64,000 bases of DNA from UMGS1975 sp959600905. GTDB taxonomy: Bacteria > Bacillota > Clostridia > Christensenellales > QAND01. Within the stretch, counting starts at the first letter, position 1, and every line of letters begins with the position of its first letter. This document shows positions 52,635 to 61,197 of this stretch, one piece after another. The notes beneath the pieces are model-generated. The model worked only from the letters and a program-made list of their open reading frames with translations, was not told where the DNA came from and made no database searches. The stretch covers positions 1-64,000 of the forward strand of contig CAUGNO010000003.1 in NCBI GenBank assembly GCA_959600905.1, in the 5' to 3' direction. Made by a program: the position numbers and the translations under genes.

Positions 52635-53648
52635 ATGATTCGAGAACTAAAAAAGGTAGACGACCATATTTCTCTGTTTGAGATGAAAAGCGATGCGCTG
52701 GAGGTGCTCGTGACCAATTTGGGCGGCACCATCATCCGCCTGTTGATGCCGGATAAAAATGGGCAAAAGGGGGATGTGGTGCTAGGGTATGACAGCATCG
52801 CGGAGTACCAGGCCAAAGACGCTTATCTGGGGGCGCTTGTCGGCCGTACAGCCAACCGTACGCGCAAAGGGACCTTTTCTCTCAACGGGAAAACCTATAC
52901 CCTGCCCCTCAACGATGGGCCCAACAGCCTGCATGGCGGGATACATGGCTTCTCCCAAAAGGTCTTTGATGCCAAGATCCAGGGCGATTCCCTCGTGCTT
53001 ACCTATCTTTCACCCGACGGTGAGGAGGGATATCCCGGCAACTTGCGCCTTACCGCAACCTATACGTTAAAAGGCGGTACGCTGACGCTCCGCTACCAGG
53101 CTACCACCGATCAGGATACCCTCATCAACATCACCAATCACTCCTATTTCAACCTCTCTGGCGGCCAAGAGGATATTTGCAGCCACACCTTACAGGTGCA
53201 CAGCGATACATACGCCTGTATTGATGCCGACGGCCTGCCTACCGGAGAATTCCGCGATACCCAGGGCACGCCGTTTGATTTCCATACCCCCACACGCATC
53301 GGCGATGCGCTTGCACGCCAGGATGAGCAGCTTGCTCTGGGCCGTGGTGTAGACCATCCCTTCCTGTTCAACCGCGCTGAAGATCAGGTTGTGCTGTGCC
53401 ATCCGGCAAGTGGCCGGCGTTTGACCATCAGCTCTACCCTGCCTGGTACCCAGGTCTATACCGGCAACCAGCTGGATGGCCGCATCGGCAAATATGGCAT
53501 CGCCTACCCAAAACACTTTGGCATTTGCCTGGAAACACAAAACCTACCGGATGCCATTCATCTGGAAAAGGACCCCAGTACGATTTTGAAAAAGGGCGAT
53601 GTCTACGATGAAACCACCAGCTATACCTTTGAGGTCGTTCCATCATGA
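52635..53648 (+). CDS. galM: Aldose 1-epimerase (galactose mutarotase)
   Basis: This 337-residue enzyme interconverts alpha and beta anomers of galactose. Family motifs are LGALVGRTANRTRKGTF, GPNSLHGGIHGFSQKVFDA with the conserved His, ITNHSYFNLSGG with the second His, and the C-terminal GICLETQNLPDAIH with the catalytic Glu. AAAGGAG lies upstream of the ATG. It lies 3 bases after galT and overlaps galK by 4. Confidence 0.95.
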   Translation: MIRELKKVDDHISLFEMKSDALEVLVTNLGGTIIRLLMPDKNGQKGDVVLGYDSIAEYQAKDAYLGALVGRTANRTRKGTFSLNGKTYTLPLNDGPNSLHGGIHGFSQKVFDAKIQGDSLVLTYLSPDGEEGYPGNLRLTATYTLKGGTLTLRYQATTDQDTLINITNHSYFNLSGGQEDICSHTLQVHSDTYACIDADGLPTGEFRDTQGTPFDFHTPTRIGDALARQDEQLALGRGVDHPFLFNRAEDQVVLCHPASGRRLTISSTLPGTQVYTGNQLDGRIGKYGIAYPKHFGICLETQNLPDAIHLEKDPSTILKKGDVYDETTSYTFEVVPS

Positions 53649-54922
53649 TCCTTGCCTCTAAAGCCAGAGAAGCCTGCCTCGCCCAACAATACGATGCGTT
53701 GTTTCGGCAAATATACCAAGACAACGCCTTGGTACCTTACCAGCGGACGCGCTATGCCGAGGCCCTTTTGCAATACATCCGCCTATATGGCGATGGGGAA
53801 ATTGAGATTTACAGCGCACCGGGGCGAAGCGAGATCGGCGGCAACCATACCGACCACCAGCACGGCTGCGTGTTGGCCGCCGCCGTCAACCTGGACATCA
53901 TTGCCATCGCCGGCAGGGCCTCTCAGGCAATTCAAATACAATCCGATGGTTTTGCCCTTTCTCCCATCGAAATAACCAGTCTGTCCGCACGCCAAGCAGA
54001 GCGCGGTGCTTCGGAGGCCTTGGTACGCGGCGTCTGCGCCCGTTTGCATGCTTTGGGATACCAGGTCGGCGGATTCAATGCGTTTTTGACCAGCGACGTG
54101 CTCATAGGCTCCGGGTTATCCTCCTCCGCCGCCTTTGAAGTGATGATAGGAGTGCTTCTCAACGGCCTTTACAACGAAATGCACATCGACCCCGTCACCC
54201 TTGCCAAGGCGGGCCAATATGCAGAAAATGAGTATTTCGGCAAACCCTGTGGGTTGATGGATCAATGCGCAAGCGCTGTCGGCGGGCTTACTTACATCGA
54301 TTTTCAGGATCTGCGGCAGCCCCGCGTACAAAAGCTCTCTGTGGACTTTTCCGCCTTTGGATACAGCCTTTGCATCGTAGATACCCAAGGCAGTCATGCA
54401 GATCTGACAGGTGAATATGCAGCGATTCCTCAAGAGATGCGCCGCGTCGCCCGCTTTTTTGGCCAAGAATATCTCCGCGATGTTTCCGAGGAAGCGTTTT
54501 TCTCGCAGATTGCCAAGGTGCGTCAAGCCTGTCAAGATCGCGCTGTGCTGCGTGCTCTGCATTTCTTTGCGGAAAATAAACGAGTTTCCCAGCAGGCCTC
54601 CGCGCTAATGAGCGGAGACATGGACGGCTTTCTCCGCGCGGTACAGGCCTCTGGCGACAGCTCTTATAAGTTCCTCCAGAATGTGTATGCCTGCCATGAG
54701 CCCCAGCATCAAAGCATTTCCGTAGCATTGGCTGTCTCTGAAAAAATTTTAAAAGGGCAGGGCGTTTGCCGAGTACACGGCGGCGGATTTGCCGGCACCA
54801 TACAGGCCTTTGTGCCGGATGCAATCGTGCCCCGTTACAAAGCAAACATCGAAACCGTCTTTGGCAAAGATACCTGCCACGTTCTGAAGATACGGCCCGA
54901 TGGCGGAAGAAAAGTGTTGTAA
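53645..54922 (+). CDS. galK: Galactokinase
   Basis: This 425-residue GHMP kinase phosphorylates galactose. The galactokinase signature GRSEIGGNHTDHQHG lies at residues 60-74, the ATP loop LIGSGLSSSAAFEV near 150, and the CRVHGGGFAGTIQAF motif near the end. The start overlaps the galM stop as ATGA. galE, the remaining Leloir step, is not in this window and must lie elsewhere. Confidence 0.96.
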   Translation: MILASKAREACLAQQYDALFRQIYQDNALVPYQRTRYAEALLQYIRLYGDGEIEIYSAPGRSEIGGNHTDHQHGCVLAAAVNLDIIAIAGRASQAIQIQSDGFALSPIEITSLSARQAERGASEALVRGVCARLHALGYQVGGFNAFLTSDVLIGSGLSSSAAFEVMIGVLLNGLYNEMHIDPVTLAKAGQYAENEYFGKPCGLMDQCASAVGGLTYIDFQDLRQPRVQKLSVDFSAFGYSLCIVDTQGSHADLTGEYAAIPQEMRRVARFFGQEYLRDVSEEAFFSQIAKVRQACQDRAVLRALHFFAENKRVSQQASALMSGDMDGFLRAVQASGDSSYKFLQNVYACHEPQHQSISVALAVSEKILKGQGVCRVHGGGFAGTIQAFVPDAIVPRYKANIETVFGKDTCHVLKIRPDGGRKVL

Positions 54923-54938
54923 AAAATAAACATGCACA

Positions 54939-54963
54939 AAAAGCCCCTGAAAAGGGGCTTTTC
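54939..54963 (+). terminator. Terminator of the gal operon
   Basis: AAAAGCCCCT and AGGGGCTTTT pair around a short A-rich loop, about 16 bases after the galK stop. Confidence 0.88.
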
Positions 54964-55064
54964 TATGTTACTATTTCTGCAAAGGCACACTTTTCAACAT
55001 TCTAACAAAGAGCCGGCCTGAGCCCCTTGTTTCATATCAAGAGCCTGTTGATCTCTAAACAAAA

Positions 55065-55091
55065 AATCCCACCTGAAGGCCAGATGGGATT
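55065..55091 (-). terminator. Terminator of the hydrolase/redox operon
   Basis: On the minus strand AATCCCATCTG and CAGGTGGGATT pair (one G-T) around 5 bases and are followed by a T-run. It lies about 40 bases past the last gene of the operon. Confidence 0.82.
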
Positions 55092-55127
55092 CCTGCCTCA
55101 AAGCCTGCGGCTCCGTTGCATTGTTTT

Positions 55128-55826
55128 TCATCGCAAACCCGCTTGTGTATTGGGGGCAAAAGAACGCCTCCGTATTTTTAATAACTTGGCCAGATAGAAT
55201 CCCAGCAAGACAAACAGTCCCAACACAGCCAAGTAGTCGCCCAAAAAACAGATCACAGGTTCGGTATAATCGAAGAATACAAAGTGGCTAAGCAAGAGCA
55301 AATAGGTGCCTGCATTTCTACGAATGAAAGCAGTGACGCCATAGCCCGCAAGAACAAAGGCCAAGATCCGTAAAGTATTCCTTCGCATACGGGATGGTTT
55401 GAATCGTTTTCCGGCCATCAACAAGATCCCATTCCAATGCAAGCCTAAATGAACCGCCATCAGCACAAATCCCCAATAAGCGCAGAGAATATGCAGCTTT
55501 CCGGCTATCTCGTAGCCAGCATGAACCGGCAGCGCGGCAAACACATAACGGGACAGGATGATACCGCTTGTCATTGAGCCAATCATGCATAGGAAAATCA
55601 GACCTATAAGCACTGTTTTCACAATGCGGAAACACGTATATCTACCCTTTCCAATCGCTCTATACCATTTGTGGTTTGCAATGTGATGTGCGATAAAAAG
55701 GATGAGCATCCCAACGCCGATCCACTCGTGGGATTTCTCCCCGACCAAACCATATGCCATTAACAAAAGCATAGCGATGATCATTGCAGCGTCAATCTCA
55801 AGCTTGTATTTTGCGGCCGCTTTCAT
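55128..55826 (-). CDS. DUF4405-like six-helix membrane protein, possible haem protein
   Basis: This 232-residue protein has about six membrane segments (about 10-28, 33-52, 67-92, 110-130, 150-168 and 193-215). Histidines lie inside or at the ends of helices: 47/48 and 52, 112, 126 and 130. The LHILCAYWGFVLMAVHLGLHW stretch and AHHIANHKWY resemble the DUF4405 family, thought to be cytochrome b-like. Haem binding is inferred from the His spacing only. The start at 55826 is set by AAGGAGG. It is the last gene of the operon; its ribosome binding site overlaps the ancestral end of the preceding esterase gene. Confidence 0.75.
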   Translation of the reverse strand: MKAAAKYKLEIDAAMIIAMLLLMAYGLVGEKSHEWIGVGMLILFIAHHIANHKWYRAIGKGRYTCFRIVKTVLIGLIFLCMIGSMTSGIILSRYVFAALPVHAGYEIAGKLHILCAYWGFVLMAVHLGLHWNGILLMAGKRFKPSRMRRNTLRILAFVLAGYGVTAFIRRNAGTYLLLLSHFVFFDYTEPVICFLGDYLAVLGLFVLLGFYLAKLLKIRRRSFAPNTQAGLR

Positions 55827-55827
55827 C

Positions 55828-56641
55828 TCATCCTCCTTTCCGGTGCAAGATGATCCATTGCAAAATCTCCGGGTTATCAAAGAGCACATTCGCACCACCA
55901 TGGTAGTTATAAATCCCCTTCTCTTTGAAAAAGGCATTTTCGGGTATCTCTAAACGGAGCACATCATGGATCTCAGTTTCGCTCCATCCGATATTTTTAT
56001 AAGCGGCATGAAGCGCATCATAAGCGGATCGTGCTTTGGCGCTGCCGTACGGCCATGTAAATATAGACCGCTACGCCGTTTTCAGCTATGGGTGTGTAGC
56101 CGCCATCCCATTGGGATGCGCCGTGCAGATAAGCCGCATATAGGTCGGGACGCATAGAAACCACCTGGGACATCGTCTCGCCGCCTGCCGAATACCCAGC
56201 AGCGTATATACGGCTGGTATCCACAGCAAAGTGATTGATAAAATACTCCGTCAGCTCTATGGCTTGCCGTGCGGATTTTTCATGCCAATCGGTCAGCTGG
56301 GCGGAAACCACGATCATTTCTGTATCCAGCTGTGTCCAGGATAGAAATCCGTTCCAATCCAGGTTGCTGCCAGAAGAATCTTCCCCAAACCACATCATGT
56401 CATATCCCGGCATAACCATCACCAAAGGATATGTGCGTCTGCCATCATAGCTTTCGGGCAAAAAATAGCTATAATGGATATCGCCGTCGTCACCGGGCAG
56501 AATCTGTTCCGCAGTCACACCGGTTTGGATCTGCAAAGTGGCTGGGATTTCCTCTACAGGCCGGTGCGCCATCCCCTGCCCACAGCCCATAAGGGAAATG
56601 GTAAGAACGGCTGCTATGCACCCTGCAAAAAATCGTTTCAT
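55828..56641 (-). pseudogene. Frameshifted lipoprotein esterase (alpha/beta hydrolase)
   Basis: The first 195 codons encode a lipoprotein signal (LMGC) and an alpha/beta hydrolase with nucleophile elbow AAGYSAGGETMSQVV and the segment LHGASQWDGGYTPIAENGVAVYIYM. The frame then breaks near 56050 and stops at 56018. From 56049 the frame one base over continues the protein without a stop: YGSAKARSAYDALHAAYKN, then GWSETEIHDVLRL, and an end reading NYHGGANVLFDNPEILQWI to a TGA at 55828. One extra base or two missing bases would explain it. It is either a recent pseudogene or a sequence error. The catalytic His would be the YHGG histidine in the second frame. Confidence 0.8.
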
Positions 56642-56684
56642 AACACCTCTTATACAACCATCGCAGCGCAATCACATCGCATTT

Positions 56685-57530
56685 TTATTTCTGCTCATCC
56701 ACCGGGGGAACTGTTTCGGCATAGCACTTCAGCATTTCCGGCGTGCTGGTATAGTAGCGTGCATTCTTATTCATGGCGGCAATTTTATCCATTTCCTCAT
56801 CCGTCAAAGCAAAATCAAACAGATCAAAGTTTGCTTGAATATGCGTCGGATTCTTGGAGCCAGGAATGACTATGTTCCCGTCCTGTATATGCCAGCGAAG
56901 AATCACTTGGGCGCTGGATTTGCCATATTTCTTGCCAAGCTCTGCAAACAACGGCTCTTCCAAAAGGGCCTTGTCGCCATGCCCCAGCGGATACCACGAT
57001 TGCGCGACAATGCCGTTTTCCTTTAGAAACGCTTTCAGTTCCTTTTCCTGATGATAAGGATGTAGTTCGGTTTGCAGCACTGTAGGCCTGACCTCACAAA
57101 TGCCCAGGATTTCTTCCATTTGTGCTTTGTTAAAATTGGAAAGGCCAATGGCACGAACCTTCCCCGCTTTGTAGGCCGCTTCCATTTGGCGATACCCTGC
57201 TGTATAATTGCCGGCAGGTTGGTGGATCAGCAACAGATCGATATAGTCGGTATCCAGACGCTCCAACGTTTTTTCCACTGCGTCGGCTTGCTCATAGAAG
57301 CTGGGCCATAGCTTAGTTTCCAAAAAAATCTGCTCACGGGGCACCCCGGATTTTTTCATGGCGCGGCCAACGGCCTTTTCATTCACATAGGCATTGGCAG
57401 TATCCACAAGCCGGTAGCCGTTTTTCAATGCGCCGAGAACAGAGCTTTCCGCCTCATCAGGGGTCAGCAAAAATGTGCCAATGCCGGCCATGGGCATCTT
57501 TACGCCGTTGTTCAATGTTGTGTATTCCAT
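56685..57530 (-). CDS. Aldo/keto reductase
   Basis: This 281-residue NADPH-dependent oxidoreductase has the AKR fold and tetrad. The Asp and Tyr are in RLVDTANAYVNEKAVG, the Lys in FLETKLWP, and the His in LLLIHQPAGN. The cofactor-binding end reads VIPGSKNPTHIQANF. It belongs with the short bacterial 2,5-diketogluconate reductase-like group. The substrate is unknown. GGAGG precedes the ATG. It is 15 bases after the FMN reductase gene. Confidence 0.93.
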   Translation of the reverse strand: MEYTTLNNGVKMPMAGIGTFLLTPDEAESSVLGALKNGYRLVDTANAYVNEKAVGRAMKKSGVPREQIFLETKLWPSFYEQADAVEKTLERLDTDYIDLLLIHQPAGNYTAGYRQMEAAYKAGKVRAIGLSNFNKAQMEEILGICEVRPTVLQTELHPYHQEKELKAFLKENGIVAQSWYPLGHGDKALLEEPLFAELGKKYGKSSAQVILRWHIQDGNIVIPGSKNPTHIQANFDLFDFALTDEEMDKIAAMNKNARYYTSTPEMLKCYAETVPPVDEQK

Positions 57531-57544
57531 GATAAATTCCTCCT

Positions 57545-57997
57545 TTATTCAATCGTTGCGCACAGCTTAGCTGCTTCGTTTTTATTGGTTGCCATCCCGC
57601 CATATGTCATCCCATACAAAGAGGCAAAACGCTTGATGGTGTATTCTCCAGCTTCCAGCATCCACTTTTCAGGGCTAGCGCCTTGAAATAGAAAATATAG
57701 CGTTCGTCCGGAAAGGGCATTGCTGTCTACTCTTCCATAGAACCGATCCAGCACATTGCGCAAGCTTCCGCAGATATTGTGCCAATACAGTGGAGAACCC
57801 AGGACGATTACATTGGCCTTTTCCATCGCGGAAATGATAGTATCCAGCTCATCACCTGGCAGCTGCTGGCCGTAAGCGCCAATGGCATAATCCGTCAGAT
57901 TCAGCGTTTCATAAGTCTTTCCCCGCAGCAATTCCTCCGCCAGCGCGGCAGTATTGCCATTTTTGTTGGGGCTTCCATTGATAAATAAAATGTTCAT
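57545..57997 (-). CDS. NAD(P)H-dependent FMN reductase / flavodoxin-fold protein
   Basis: This 150-residue cytosolic flavoprotein has the phosphate-binding loop NGSPNKNGNTAALAEELL near residue 8 and the flavin-contacting GSPLYWHNICGSLRNVLDR near residue 69, typical of the NADPH-dependent FMN reductase/flavodoxin-2 group. It has no signal peptide. The start at 57997 is preferred over a GTG three codons earlier because AAGGAG lies 8 bases upstream of the ATG. Confidence 0.85.
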   Translation of the reverse strand: MNILFINGSPNKNGNTAALAEELLRGKTYETLNLTDYAIGAYGQQLPGDELDTIISAMEKANVIVLGSPLYWHNICGSLRNVLDRFYGRVDSNALSGRTLYFLFQGASPEKWMLEAGEYTIKRFASLYGMTYGGMATNKNEAAKLCATIE

Positions 57998-58216
57998 GTT
58001 CCTCACTCCTTCTGCACATTTTCATCCATACAGAGATCTTGCCATCGCGGATGTATCCTTGCTCCATATCCAGCTTATACACACTGCTCTATCAAAACAT
58101 ATATCCTACGCTGTGACATTTGCGGCATGCTCCCCATGGTTATTTTTGTTTTTTCAATGACTGTGTACGTTCCGGACTTCCTTTGATTCGCAATATTTTG
58201 CACATAAATCCGCATT
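57998..58216 (-). other. 219-base gap inside the operon, possible gene remnant
   Basis: This is the only long gap inside an otherwise tight operon. A 46-codon minus-strand frame starts right after the upstream hydrolase stop (ATG at 58215, stop at 58075), and protein-like stretches continue in other frames afterwards. I recognise no family. It may be the remains of a small gene or an internal promoter region. Confidence 0.3.
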
Positions 58217-59335
58217 TTAGTCTGAGAAAATCGCTTCCAGCCAAGCAGCATAGTCCGCCACCCAGCCGCCATCGGAGCCAAAGCCATGCGGCCAGCCATC
58301 TAAAACGATGCGGCCCGTTTGTATACCCATATCCTTGACCACCTCATACTGCTGGCGGAATTGCTCATAGAATGGATCCTCCGTACCGTACACATAAAAG
58401 GTAGGTGGCAGGTCTCCTTCTGCGAGCCATGCCGGGTCCATGTTCCCTACGCTGAGCCGGCCATAGAAGGAATAAATAAGACCGGCAGCGGAAGCGTGTG
58501 CGGATACTGTATCCAGTTCATCGGGAACATAGCCGCTGTCCAAGGCAGTTCCGTTTATGTCTTCATCATAGTGCATTAAAAATTCCCCGGCCTGGATCCC
58601 TCCGGCAGAAAAGCCCATAACGGCAATATCCTCTGGATCAATGCCGTATACATCGGCATTTTTACGGATAAACCGAACCGCTCTAGCCACATCCAGGGCC
58701 CCTTCCTCTTGCGTATAAGGCGAAAGCCGATAATCGACAATGAAGGTTTGGAATCCGAGTTCCCGAAGCGCCGCAGCGGTGGGAAGAGAATCGGTATAAT
58801 TGCCCCGAAATTGATAAGCACCGCCGGCCATCAACACAACGGCCCCTTTGGGGCGGATGCCTTTTCGAACAGGAATGGCCGTCATATAAGGGCGAAAATC
58901 CCAATTGTCAAAGTATCCTGTCATGTTTGGTGTAAAGCTGGTTTTCGCTGGAATGTTGTTTTCCTCCCAAAGATAGAGCACCTGAATGCCCCTTGGATCT
59001 GCCCCGGTATTCAAAACCGTAGCATTGCCCTCTGGCATTGGCAGCTTTCTCAGCATATCGTCTCTGGAATAATCCTGAATTTTACCGCTGCCAAAATCAT
59101 ATTCGTCTGGAAAATCGTCGGGCGTTGCCACAGTATCCTCCGATGTGCCGTCTCGAAAATCTTCCCTGTCTTCTCTGTCAATGGAATCATTCTTTGTTAT
59201 CATCGCATCCTCGATTGCGCTTACACTATTCTCCACATTGCCGCTGGGAGCCCTCTCGGGCTCCTCTCCGCAAGCTACCAATAACACACCCATGGCTGCG
59301 GCCATCAACAGGGTGATAATTCTTTTTCTATTCAT
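58217..59335 (-). CDS. Lipoprotein alpha/beta hydrolase (BD-FAE/esterase-like)
   Basis: The product is 372 residues. The lipoprotein signal ends LLVACG, and an acidic low-complexity linker runs to about residue 85. The hydrolase follows: oxyanion region VVLMAGGAYQFRGNY, nucleophile elbow VMGFSAGGIQAG, acid in VYGTEDPFYEQ, and catalytic His in WPHGFG. The product should be anchored outside the membrane and cleave esters, possibly acetylated or feruloylated sugars as for related carbohydrate esterases; the substrate is inference. The start at 59335 overlaps the flavodoxin stop as ATGA, so the two are coupled. Confidence 0.85.
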   Translation of the reverse strand: MNRKRIITLLMAAAMGVLLVACGEEPERAPSGNVENSVSAIEDAMITKNDSIDREDREDFRDGTSEDTVATPDDFPDEYDFGSGKIQDYSRDDMLRKLPMPEGNATVLNTGADPRGIQVLYLWEENNIPAKTSFTPNMTGYFDNWDFRPYMTAIPVRKGIRPKGAVVLMAGGAYQFRGNYTDSLPTAAALRELGFQTFIVDYRLSPYTQEEGALDVARAVRFIRKNADVYGIDPEDIAVMGFSAGGIQAGEFLMHYDEDINGTALDSGYVPDELDTVSAHASAAGLIYSFYGRLSVGNMDPAWLAEGDLPPTFYVYGTEDPFYEQFRQQYEVVKDMGIQTGRIVLDGWPHGFGSDGGWVADYAAWLEAIFSD

Positions 59336-59961
59336 TGCACGCCCAAGCCATTGACCCATTCGCGCACACCATCTGCAGAAACACCGGAGGAGAATCTTTG
59401 GCCCTCCTGCCAGTTGCCAGTGCCGGCCATTTCCGCCAAAAGCTCGCCACTCTGCCCCATACCAGAGGAAGAAGAGGTTGCAAAGGGAATGACAGTCTTT
59501 CCTGTGAAATCATTGGCTTTTACAAAACCGTCTACGGGCCATGCTGCAATGCCCCACCAAATTGGATACCCGATGAATACGGTATCGTATTCATCCCAAT
59601 TGGATACCTCGGTAGTAGTCAGGGCCACATCGCGCAAGGATTCATCCTCATGCTCCCTGCTTACACGGCTGTTGCTATTCGTCCAGTCCAAATCCTCTTC
59701 GCTGTATACCTCAATAGGAACGATCTCAAAAAGATCGCCGCCCGTAGCATCGGCAATATCTTGTGCGACTCGCTCAGTATTGCCCGAAGCGGAATAGTAA
59801 GCAACCAATACTTTCCCGCCTTCCGGTTGTATACTCGCATCGTTTTCAGCTGACGCGGCAGCGGTGGGCGATTGTGTAGCGGTGGGCCTGTCGCCATTGC
59901 CACAAGCGGCAAGGCCGAGCACAAGTGCTAGGCTCAACAATAAAGCCGTCAGTTTTTTCAT
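59332..59961 (-). CDS. Lipid-anchored flavodoxin
   Basis: This 209-residue protein has a typical lipoprotein signal (MKKLTALLLSLALVLGLAAC) and a Thr/Ala/Ser-rich linker. A flavodoxin domain follows: VAYYSASGNTERVAQDIA is the FMN-phosphate loop near residue 55, FIGYPIWWGIAAWPVDGF contacts the flavin, and the strand VIPFATSSSSGMG follows. A flavodoxin outside the membrane is uncommon; this family (flavodoxin_4) is often found in gut Clostridia clusters with aldo/keto reductases. AAGGAGAAGG lies before the ATG. It is between the alcohol dehydrogenase and a lipoprotein hydrolase. Confidence 0.88.
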   Translation of the reverse strand: MKKLTALLLSLALVLGLAACGNGDRPTATQSPTAAASAENDASIQPEGGKVLVAYYSASGNTERVAQDIADATGGDLFEIVPIEVYSEEDLDWTNSNSRVSREHEDESLRDVALTTTEVSNWDEYDTVFIGYPIWWGIAAWPVDGFVKANDFTGKTVIPFATSSSSGMGQSGELLAEMAGTGNWQEGQRFSSGVSADGVREWVNGLGVQ

Positions 59962-59979
59962 AATCCTTCTCCTTTCAAG

Positions 59980-61134
59980 TCACTTGCATTTGTTCAAAAT
60001 CTCATATATTTCATCGTGGGTCAGCTTTTTACAGCAGCCCGCGGTGATGTTTGTAGAGTTTGCAATGGCGCGAAAATCGGTATCGTCAGGGACGCCCAAT
60101 TCCCTAAAGGTGGTCGGCAGCCCGATCTCTTTGATAAATGCTGTCATTGCATCAATGCCAGCCAACGCGGCCTCCTCATCGCTGTCTTTTTCAATGTTCC
60201 ACACCGTTCTGGCAAATCGTGCAAAACGAGGCACTCCGGATTTATAAATGTAGCGGTAGAGCGCCGGATGGATCACTGCCAAACCCGCCCCATGATTGCA
60301 GTTGGTGTATGCGCCAAGCTGATGTTCTATCTGGTGCGCTTGAAAATCTGTGATTTTTCCGATTTTCAAAATGCCATTCTCTGCCATGGCGGAGGCCCAA
60401 GCCAACTCGCTTCGCGCGTTGTAGCTTTCGGGGGCAGCCAGCAGCTTTCGGATATTGTGGATCACGCTGCGCATGACCGCTTCATTTATATCATCGGAGA
60501 GATTGTTCTGCTCCGGCTTGCCAAAGTAGGTTTCCATCGCATGGCTTAGCGTATCAAAGGCGCCAGAAACCACCTGTTTTATCGGAACGGACATGGAGTA
60601 TATAGGGTCAAGGAATGCAAACTCTGCCTGCGCGCCCCATATACCCGTCTTGATTTTTTTGGTTTCATGGGTAATAACAGCCCCGTTATTCATTTCAGAG
60701 CCAGTACCAAACACAGTCACAATGGTTCCCAAAGGAATGAATTTTGAAGGATATGTATGCTTGGTGGTTTCCAACTCCCAAATATCCTCTTCCAGCTTTG
60801 CCTGTGCAGACACAATCTTACAGCAGTCGGATACAGATCCGCCCCCAACTGCAAGAATAAGATCCACATCATTCTCCCGTGCTAGCTTGGCTCCCTCCTG
60901 CACTTTTGTATAGGTGGGGTTTGGCATTATGCCGGGAAATTCCACCACACGCTTATGTGCGGTGTCCAAAATTTTCATTACCTCGTCATATACACCATTT
61001 TGCTTGATAGAGCCGCCTCCATAGGCCAGCATAACGGTATCCCCATATTCTTTTAAGATACAACCCAGGTATTCTTCCACGCCTCCTTTGCCAAAGAATA
61101 CTTTGGTTTTATTCTGATAAAGAAAATTGTTCAT
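59980..61134 (-). CDS. Iron-containing alcohol dehydrogenase (YqhD/BdhA-like)
   Basis: This 384-residue enzyme of the group III (iron-type) alcohol dehydrogenases has the nucleotide-binding motif LILAVGGGSVSDCCKIV near residue 95 and the metal-binding HAMETYF near residue 200 and IEHQLGAYTNCNHGAGLAV near 265. It probably reduces aldehydes with NAD(P)H. The start at 61134 is set by GGAGGACGACT; the longer frame from 61197 adds 21 residues without support. It is soluble and cytosolic. Confidence 0.94.
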   Translation of the reverse strand: MNNFLYQNKTKVFFGKGGVEEYLGCILKEYGDTVMLAYGGGSIKQNGVYDEVMKILDTAHKRVVEFPGIMPNPTYTKVQEGAKLARENDVDLILAVGGGSVSDCCKIVSAQAKLEEDIWELETTKHTYPSKFIPLGTIVTVFGTGSEMNNGAVITHETKKIKTGIWGAQAEFAFLDPIYSMSVPIKQVVSGAFDTLSHAMETYFGKPEQNNLSDDINEAVMRSVIHNIRKLLAAPESYNARSELAWASAMAENGILKIGKITDFQAHQIEHQLGAYTNCNHGAGLAVIHPALYRYIYKSGVPRFARFARTVWNIEKDSDEEAALAGIDAMTAFIKEIGLPTTFRELGVPDDTDFRAIANSTNITAGCCKKLTHDEIYEILNKCK

Positions 61135-61197
61135 AGTCGTCCTCCATTGATTGCTTTTTGCAGAGCAACTGTATCGATGATCCTCAGGCCATGGCAT

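Noticed and set aside
56018..56053. Treating the truncated esterase end (VRQRQSTIRL) as a genuine C-terminus
   Set aside because: The adjacent frame continues recognisable protein sequence for about 74 codons, so the short end is an artefact of the frameshift.
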